A stretch of 64,000 bases of DNA. Source: Fructobacillus parabroussonetiae. GTDB lineage: Bacteria > Bacillota > Bacilli > Lactobacillales > Lactobacillaceae. Location: positions 39,010 through 103,009 of the forward strand of contig NZ_JAAMFL010000004.1 of assembly GCF_018437265.1 (NCBI RefSeq), written 5' to 3'. Below are positions 58,621-64,000 of this stretch, in pieces; positions within the stretch are counted from its first letter, which is position 1, and every line of letters begins with the position of its first letter. Below the pieces are notes generated by a model. It was not told the origin of the DNA. It worked only from the letters and a program-made list of their open reading frames with translations, and ran no database searches. The translations under genes were made by a program, and so were the position numbers.

Positions 58621-59739
58621 TTAATCGGGATTTTTCAAAGATAACTGCCATTGAAGATAGGCGTTAATGAAGGGATCCAAGTTACCATCCAAGACATCTT
58701 GCGGCTGATTTGTTTCATAGTTCGTCCGGTGGTCTTTAACCATTTGGTAAGGGTGCAAAACGTAAGAACGGATCTGAGAACCCCAGCCGTTTTCCTTCTT
58801 TTCCCCTGCCAAGGCAGCTCGTTCCGCTTCCTTATTTTCCAGCTCCATTTGGTACAACTTCGCCTTCAAAAGTCGCATCGCGTAATCACGGTTGCCATAC
58901 TGCGTCCGTTCCACCGTTGATGAGACAACAATGCCCGTTGGTTCGTGGGTCAAGCGAACACCGGTCGAAACCTTGTTCACGTTCTGACCCCCGGCACCAC
59001 CCGAACGGAAGACATCCATCTTAATGTCATCATCTCGAACTTCGACTTCAATGGAATCATCCAACTCCGGCATGACATCAACCGACACGAAGGAGGTGTG
59101 ACGGCGACCGGCTGAATCAAAGGGTGAAATCCGGACGAAACGGTGCACGCCTTTTTCAGAACGTAAGAAGCCGTAAGCATTGTGCCCCGTCACCTTAATG
59201 GTGGCAGAATCGATGCCGGCTTCATCCCCCGCGTTGTAGTTCAAAACATCGACTTTAAAGTCGTGGGCCTGTGCCCAACGGGTGTACATCCGGTAGAGCT
59301 TTTCACCCCAATCGGTTGATTCCGTGCCACCAGATCCCGGATGAATTTCCAAAATGGCGTTGTTGGCATCGTATTCACCCGTCAGCAACTGCTCTAAGTT
59401 ATACGCCGTCACGGCTTCCTGGGTCTTTTCGACAAGATTACCCAACTCTTCGGCAGAGTCGGCATCGTCAGGATCCTCGGCGACGATTTCAATCAACATC
59501 TCGATTTCATCGGCCGCTTCACCCAGCGCCAAAAACGAATCCCGCCGCTTCTTCAACACGTTGGTTTCATCAATCACGCCTTGGGCCTTTTGCTGATCGT
59601 CCCAAAAGCCCGGTTCTGTCATTTGGTTTTCAAAGTCGGCAATTTCTTCCGTCAATGCATCCAAATCTAATGTTTTTTCAAAGCCCGCCACTTCTTCTCG
59701 AATGCCGGCTAAGGCCTGTTTGGCTGCCACTACTTCCAT
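58621..59739 (-). CDS. prfB: Peptide chain release factor 2, encoded without a programmed frameshift
   Basis: The 372-residue factor recognises UAA and UGA stops. GGQ is present in [18 protein letters not shown] and the codon-reading SPF in [12 protein letters not shown]. The N-terminus [29 protein letters not shown] is continuous: at the place where most bacteria have CTT-TGA and a +1 shift, this gene reads TTA-GAT. Full-length RF2 is therefore made directly, and the autoregulation is lost. GGGAGG precedes the ATG. It follows secA. Confidence 0.98.
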   Translation of the reverse strand: MEVVAAKQALAGIREEVAGFEKTLDLDALTEEIADFENQMTEPGFWDDQQKAQGVIDETNVLKKRRDSFLALGEAADEIEMLIEIVAEDPDDADSAEELGNLVEKTQEAVTAYNLEQLLTGEYDANNAILEIHPGSGGTESTDWGEKLYRMYTRWAQAHDFKVDVLNYNAGDEAGIDSATIKVTGHNAYGFLRSEKGVHRFVRISPFDSAGRRHTSFVSVDVMPELDDSIEVEVRDDDIKMDVFRSGGAGGQNVNKVSTGVRLTHEPTGIVVSSTVERTQYGNRDYAMRLLKAKLYQMELENKEAERAALAGEKKENGWGSQIRSYVLHPYQMVKDHRTNYETNQPQDVLDGNLDPFINAYLQWQLSLKNPD

Positions 59740-59757
59740 GGCGATCCTCCCATAAGA

Positions 59758-59780
59758 AAAGCGAACTCATCGTTCGCTTT
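59758..59780 (-). terminator. Attenuator-like hairpin between secA and prfB
   Basis: On the minus strand AAAGCGAA-CGATGAG-TTCGCTTT followed by TC lies 45 bases before prfB and right after the secA stop; incomplete termination would let some transcript into prfB. Confidence 0.65.
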
Positions 59781-59784
59781 GTGC

Positions 59785-62196
59785 TTAGGCTGACATGTTG
59801 GTGCGAATCTCGGCCTTCATGAAAGTCCGAGTGGCATCATATTCGATGTCAGCAATCATTTTGTTAAAGTTTGCAAAGGCTTCGTTTTGATACTCAACCA
59901 ATGGGTTCAGCTGTCCGTAACCACGGAGGCCAACACCCTGTCGCAAGCGATCAAGCGCATCAATGTGATCAGTCCAGTGTTGATCAACCGAACGCAAGAT
60001 GACCACGCGTTCAAAGGCCAGCAACTGACCTTCATCAGGTAAGTCCTGCTTTTTTTCCTCAAGGTTTTCTTGGGCAAGCGAGTAGAGCTTATCCTTGATT
60101 TCGTCACGTGTTAAGTTCTGCAAGCGAACGGCACCGTGCTTAGGTGACGTTAAGGATGACTCGATAAAGTCGTTGATGGCATCCAAATGCCAGTCTTTTG
60201 AATCCTTTTCTTCGGTTTGCGCATCAACAACACGGTCGATGGTCCGCTTAACCATTGGCATCAATACCTGATCCAAGGACTTGGTTTCATCCAAGACTTG
60301 GTCACGTTCCTTATAAATCAATTCACGCTGCTCACGAACCACATCATCATACTGCAAGACGTTCTTACGCGTATCATAGTTGTTACCTTCCACACGCTTT
60401 TGTGCGGATTCAACAGAACGCGTAATCCAACGGTGAGTAATGACCGTTTCATCATCGTCCATGTTCATGCGCTGCAAGAGTGCTCGGACTTTTTCAGCAC
60501 CGAAACGAATCATCAAGTCATCTTGCAAAGACAAGTAGAACTGTGAGAACCCGTGGTCCCCTTGACGACCAGCACGACCACGTAGCTGGTTATCAATACG
60601 ACGTGATTCGTGTCGTTCCGTTGCAATCACGGCAAGACCACCCAAGTCGTCGATTCCAGGGCCCAATTTAATATCGGTTCCACGACCAGCCATGTTTGTG
60701 GCAACGGTCACGGCACCCTTTTGTCCAGCATTGGCAATAATTTCGGCTTCACGCTCGTTGTTTTTGGCGTTCAACACGTTGTGTGGAATATTGTGTGCCG
60801 TCAATAATTTATCAACCAATTCGGAAGATTCGACGGAACCCGTTCCCAATAGGACGGGTTGTCCCTTCTTGTGCAGTTCAGCCACTCGGTTGACCACCGC
60901 GTTGTACTTTGACTTAAGGGAAGGATACAACAAGTCAGGCATATCGATTCGTTGAACCGGACGGTTCGTCGGAATCTCGATGACTTCCATGTTGTAAATT
61001 TCAAGTAACTCTTCTTCTTCAGTCTTCGCCGTACCCGTCATACCAGAAATCTTCTTGTACATACGGAAGAGGTTTTGGTAAGTAATTTGGGCCATCGACT
61101 TGTTTTCTTCTTTGATCTCGACGCCTTCTTTGGCTTCGATGGCTTGGTGCAAGCCATCTGACAAACGAGTCCCTTCCGAAATACGACCAGTTGACTGGTC
61201 AATCAACTTGACCTCGCCTTCTTGGACCACGTAGTCCTTATCACGCAAGTAGTTGAAGTTGGCACGCAAGGCCTGATCGATGTGGTGCGTCAAGGCCGTG
61301 TTGTCACTGCCGTAAATGTTATCCAAGTTAAAGAAGATTTCCGCGCTCTTGATTCCCTCAGGCGTCAAGGAAGTGTTCTTTGATTCCTCGTCGACCTTGT
61401 AATCCTCATCACGGGTCAACGTCTTCACGAAACGGTCCACCCGTTGGTAAAGTGGTGAAATACCGGAACCTGGTCCTGAGATAATCAATGGCGTACGGGC
61501 CGTATCAATCAAAATGGAATCCGCTTCATCAATTAGGGCATAATTCAAGCCACGCTGCATCACGCGGTCTTCGGCCCGGTTGACCATGTTGTCACGAAGG
61601 TAGTCAAAACCAATGTTGAAGTTGGTTGAATAGGTGATGTCGGCATCATAAGCTTCACGCTTCTTGTCTGGTGAATCATCACCAACGTTGATTCCAACCG
61701 AAAGGCCCAACCAGTTGTAAAGCTGGCCCATTTGTTCGGCATCACGCTTTGACAGGTAATCGTTAACCGTCACAACGTGAACACCGTTTCCGGCCAAGGC
61801 GTTCAAGTAAACCGCCATGGTAGCCGTCAAAGTCTTTCCTTCACCCGTCTTCATTTCGGCAATGTTTCCACCGTGAAGCACGATGGCCCCCATCACCTGA
61901 ACGTGGTAAGGATACAAACCAAGCACACGCTTGGCCCCTTCTCGAGCGACGGCAAAAGCTTCAGGCAACAACTCGTCCAATACTTTGGCGGTCGCCTTTT
62001 GCTTGGCCTTGTCATCTTTAACACCAGCCAAGGCTTTTTGAATTTGAATTTGAAAATCCTGGGTCTTCTTTTGCAAGGCCTCATCGGACATGGCAGCCAT
62101 CGTTTCGGCGTAGGCCTCAACCTGGTTTGCTACCTTGTCAATCTTCTTTAATTTGTGCTTGGAGTTATCCAGCACCTTACGAATTGGATTTGCCAT
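59785..62196 (-). CDS. secA: Preprotein translocase motor ATPase SecA
   Basis: The 803-residue ATPase has Walker [12 protein letters not shown], the DEAD-like DEADSILID, motif [10 protein letters not shown] and the preprotein cross-linking and helical scaffold domains. The C-terminal zinc-binding tail found in many SecA proteins is absent; the protein ends [12 protein letters not shown]. It drives secretion through SecY. It precedes prfB, the common Firmicute order. Confidence 0.98.
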   Translation of the reverse strand: MANPIRKVLDNSKHKLKKIDKVANQVEAYAETMAAMSDEALQKKTQDFQIQIQKALAGVKDDKAKQKATAKVLDELLPEAFAVAREGAKRVLGLYPYHVQVMGAIVLHGGNIAEMKTGEGKTLTATMAVYLNALAGNGVHVVTVNDYLSKRDAEQMGQLYNWLGLSVGINVGDDSPDKKREAYDADITYSTNFNIGFDYLRDNMVNRAEDRVMQRGLNYALIDEADSILIDTARTPLIISGPGSGISPLYQRVDRFVKTLTRDEDYKVDEESKNTSLTPEGIKSAEIFFNLDNIYGSDNTALTHHIDQALRANFNYLRDKDYVVQEGEVKLIDQSTGRISEGTRLSDGLHQAIEAKEGVEIKEENKSMAQITYQNLFRMYKKISGMTGTAKTEEEELLEIYNMEVIEIPTNRPVQRIDMPDLLYPSLKSKYNAVVNRVAELHKKGQPVLLGTGSVESSELVDKLLTAHNIPHNVLNAKNNEREAEIIANAGQKGAVTVATNMAGRGTDIKLGPGIDDLGGLAVIATERHESRRIDNQLRGRAGRQGDHGFSQFYLSLQDDLMIRFGAEKVRALLQRMNMDDDETVITHRWITRSVESAQKRVEGNNYDTRKNVLQYDDVVREQRELIYKERDQVLDETKSLDQVLMPMVKRTIDRVVDAQTEEKDSKDWHLDAINDFIESSLTSPKHGAVRLQNLTRDEIKDKLYSLAQENLEEKKQDLPDEGQLLAFERVVILRSVDQHWTDHIDALDRLRQGVGLRGYGQLNPLVEYQNEAFANFNKMIADIEYDATRTFMKAEIRTNMSA

Positions 62197-62261
62197 CGAA
62201 TGTTCGGTATCTAGTTGCCCAGATACGCCCCTTTCATAAAAGTCATACTTAATCTGAAATA

Positions 62262-62285
62262 TTTTAGAAACTAAGCTTTATTATA
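62262..62285 (-). promoter_or_regulatory. Probable -10 region of secA
   Basis: A consensus TATAAT on the minus strand sits about 80 bases upstream of secA, partly overlapping the T-run of the serS terminator. The -35 is not clear. Confidence 0.5.
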
Positions 62286-62287
62286 GC

Positions 62288-62338
62288 AAAAAAAGCCCGA
62301 AAAGGACAGAAGGCAGAGCCTTCATTTTCGCGCTTTTT
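62288..62338 (-). terminator. Terminator of serS
   Basis: AGC-CGAAAA on one side and TTTTCG-GCT on the other enclose an inner GAAGGC-AGA-GCCTTC stem, with a T-run on the minus strand, directly after serS. Confidence 0.85.
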
Positions 62339-62345
62339 CTCCCTT

Positions 62346-63656
62346 TTAATGGTGTGGCGTTTTGTTCAACTTTTCTTGTCCACCCATGTATGGGCGCAGT
62401 ACTTCTGGCACTGTTACTGAACCATCTTCGTTTTGGTAATTTTCCAAGATGGCAGCAACCGTCCGACCAACGGCCAAACCAGATCCGTTCAACGTGTGCA
62501 CTAATTCTAACTTACCATCTTCGTTACGGAAAGTAATGTGCATTCGACGGGCTTGGAAATCCCGGGTATTCGATACCGAAGAAATTTCACGGTAAGCGTC
62601 TTGTGCCGGAATCCAAACTTCAACGTCGTGAGTCTTGGCTGCTGAGAAGCCCATGTCCCCCGTTGACAAGGTAATGACATGATAAGGCAAGCCCAACTTC
62701 TGCAAGATGTTTTCCGCGTTGTTAGTCATGATTTCTAATTGCTTGTCTGAATCGTCTGGCTTTGCAAACTTCACCATTTCGACTTTGTTAAATTGATGCA
62801 GACGAATGAGGCCACGAGTATCACGACCAGCAGCACCCGCTTCCTTTCGGAAAGAAGGTGACAAAGCCGTAAAGGAAATTGGCAAATCTTCAGCTGGCAA
62901 CGTTTCACCTGAGTAGTAATTTGTCAGCGGTACTTCCGCCGTCGGAATGTAAGTTTGATCCAAATCCTGTACTCGGTAGGCATCATCTTTAAACTTTGGA
63001 TACTGCCCGGTTCCATACATTGCCGAATCGTTGACAACAATCGGCGTAATCATCTCCGTATAGCCTTCCTTACGGTGCTCATCCAACATGAAGTTGTAAA
63101 CCGCACGCTCCAAACGAGCGCCATCACCAACGTAGTAGAGGAAGCGGGCACCAGAGACTTTGGCGCCTCGTTCGAAGTCCAAAATGCCAAGGTCTTCACC
63201 AATTTCGTAGTGGGGCTTCAACCAAGCCGGTGCCTTCGTCAACGCTTCCGGACGGCCTTGATAATCAGCTGGCGCCCACTTGCGAACTTCAACGTTACTA
63301 TCTTCATCGGGACCAACTGGTACGTCACTTTCCGCAATGTTTGGTAAGTGGGCCGCCGCTTCATGAACTGCTGCATCAAGATCAGCCAGCTGTTGGTCCA
63401 TCTCCTTGATTTTCTTGGCAACGGCCTGCATTTCAGCAATCGCTTCGGAGGCGTCCTCTTTTTGACGCTTAGCAAAGGCAATCTTATCCGACGCCTCGTT
63501 GCGCTTGGCCTTCATTTCTTCGACTTTGGCAATGAGGGCACGCCGTGCTTCATCCTTTTCTAAAAGTCCTGCCAAGACGCCTTCTGCCACGCCGCGGTCG
63601 GCAAGCTTCTTTGCCGCTTCTTCTTTGTTCTTACGTAAGTATTTTAAATCAAGCAT
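62346..63656 (-). CDS. serS: Seryl-tRNA synthetase
   Basis: The 436-residue class II enzyme has the N-terminal coiled-coil arm (residues about 25-105) that binds the long variable arm of tRNA-Ser, motif 2 in [28 protein letters not shown] and motif 3 in [25 protein letters not shown] upstream of ATG 63656 supports the start; the longer frame to 63701 reads into the T-box terminator. Expression is controlled by the T-box leader. Confidence 0.98.
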   Translation of the reverse strand: MLDLKYLRKNKEEAAKKLADRGVAEGVLAGLLEKDEARRALIAKVEEMKAKRNEASDKIAFAKRQKEDASEAIAEMQAVAKKIKEMDQQLADLDAAVHEAAAHLPNIAESDVPVGPDEDSNVEVRKWAPADYQGRPEALTKAPAWLKPHYEIGEDLGILDFERGAKVSGARFLYYVGDGARLERAVYNFMLDEHRKEGYTEMITPIVVNDSAMYGTGQYPKFKDDAYRVQDLDQTYIPTAEVPLTNYYSGETLPAEDLPISFTALSPSFRKEAGAAGRDTRGLIRLHQFNKVEMVKFAKPDDSDKQLEIMTNNAENILQKLGLPYHVITLSTGDMGFSAAKTHDVEVWIPAQDAYREISSVSNTRDFQARRMHITFRNEDGKLELVHTLNGSGLAVGRTVAAILENYQNEDGSVTVPEVLRPYMGGQEKLNKTPHH

Positions 63657-63679
63657 TGCTCTCTTCTCCTTTGATATAA

Positions 63680-63896
63680 AAAGCGCCTCTTCATCCGACA
63701 AAAGTCAGGGACGAAAGAGACGCAATCCGTGGTACCACCCAGTTTCTGCACAATGATGTACAGCACTCATTACCTGATAACGGTGGAAACCGAGCATCAT
63801 TACCTGCTAAACGTGACTCATTGGAGTTTCGATCTGGCAGCTTCCAACAACCGCTACCTTTCTGTTTTCGACCTACTTATGATGAGCTCTTCCCTT
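63680..63896 (-). promoter_or_regulatory. Serine-specific T-box riboswitch of serS
   Basis: The minus strand has the T-box core GGGTGGTACCACGG (63727-63740), then a terminator with arms GCGTCTCTTTCGTCC and GGATGAAGAGGCGC and a T-run (63680-63725). Upstream, the stem I region shows AGTA and paired GCTCAT/ATGAG. The likely specifier codon is TCC (63823-63825), a Ser codon, in AACTCCAATG. Uncharged tRNA-Ser would stabilise the antiterminator. Confidence 0.93.
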
Positions 63897-63925
63897 ATTG
63901 TATGCTAGAAGGCCGACTTTGACAA
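63897..63925 (-). promoter_or_regulatory. serS promoter
   Basis: TTGTCA (63920-63925), 17 bases and TACAAT (63897-63902) on the minus strand lie just upstream of the T-box leader. Confidence 0.88.
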
Positions 63926-63948
63926 GAAGTATTTTGAAAAAAGGGCAC

Positions 63949-63972
63949 AAAAAAAGCCGACCGAAGTCGACT
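63949..63972 (-). terminator. Terminator of the tRNA gene
   Basis: On the minus strand AGTCGAC-TTCG-GTCGGCT with a T-run of seven lies seven bases beyond the tRNA discriminator base. Confidence 0.9.
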
Positions 63973-63978
63973 GATCAA

Positions 63979-64000
63979 TGGGCCATCCTGGATTCGAACC
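63979..64000 (-). tRNA. 3' end of a tRNA gene, cut by window edge
   Basis: The minus strand reads GGTTCGAATCC (T-loop and T-stem), AGG, then acceptor strand ATGGCCC and discriminator A. CCA is not encoded. The acceptor pairs with a 5' GGGCCAT that lies outside the window; this end would fit tRNA-Lys in related bacteria, but the anticodon is not visible. Confidence 0.8.

Overview
The window looks like a low-GC Gram-positive lactic acid bacterium, most likely of the Leuconostocaceae (Leuconostoc/Fructobacillus group). The evidence is the unbroken S10-spc-alpha ribosomal cluster followed by ecfA1-ecfA2-ecfT-truA-rplM-rpsI, a short (188 aa) adenylate kinase, a serS T-box leader, a CIRCE-controlled groESL operon, sortase-type surface proteins and a ComC-type prepilin peptidase. 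The genus is an inference. Almost all core genes lie on the minus strand.

Layout. 1-4.4 kb: a DUF3290/DUF421 membrane pair (cut by the window edge), groES-groEL, an NfsA-type nitroreductase and a FUSC-type membrane protein. About 4.4-20.8 kb: an AT-rich accessory island made largely of defence genes. It holds two small membrane-protein genes, a tyrosine recombinase, a Panacea-domain gene with a partner (probable toxin-antitoxin pair), three unexpressed hsdS half-gene cassettes, a complete type I restriction operon hsdR-hsdM-hsdS, several unknown genes, a candidate structured RNA, and a two-gene operon of HEPN-like proteins whose first gene is interrupted by one amber codon. 21-26.6 kb: an exported DUF6287-like protein and two related wall-anchored adhesins that flank rplM-rpsI.

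27-34 kb: a pyridoxamine-phosphate-oxidase-like protein, truA, the ECF energising module, then a LytTR/DUF3021/ABC exporter cassette that separates ecfA1 from rplQ. 33.7-47.6 kb: 25 ribosomal protein genes plus secY, adk, infA and rpoA; rpsN is absent from its usual place between rplE and rpsH. 47.9-51.7 kb: potABCD polyamine uptake. 51.9-55.0 kb: rpsL-rpsG-fusA. 55.3-63.7 kb: a comC-like peptidase, clpC, secA-prfB and serS with its T-box. The right edge holds the 3' end of a tRNA gene.

The most notable material is in the island. The active hsdS has two target-recognition slots with the same short boundary sequences (coding WEQRKL and TLHQ), and three further half-genes with these boundaries lie downstream, all in the same orientation, next to a recombinase gene. 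That implies exchange of DNA specificity by excision or conversion rather than by the usual inversion. One cassette carries an in-frame stop. The HEPN operon looks like a recently inactivated (or read-through-dependent) ApeA-type abortive-infection gene paired with an undescribed 440-residue protein that has its own HEPN-like motif. In the ribosomal cluster, several wide gaps carry hairpins.
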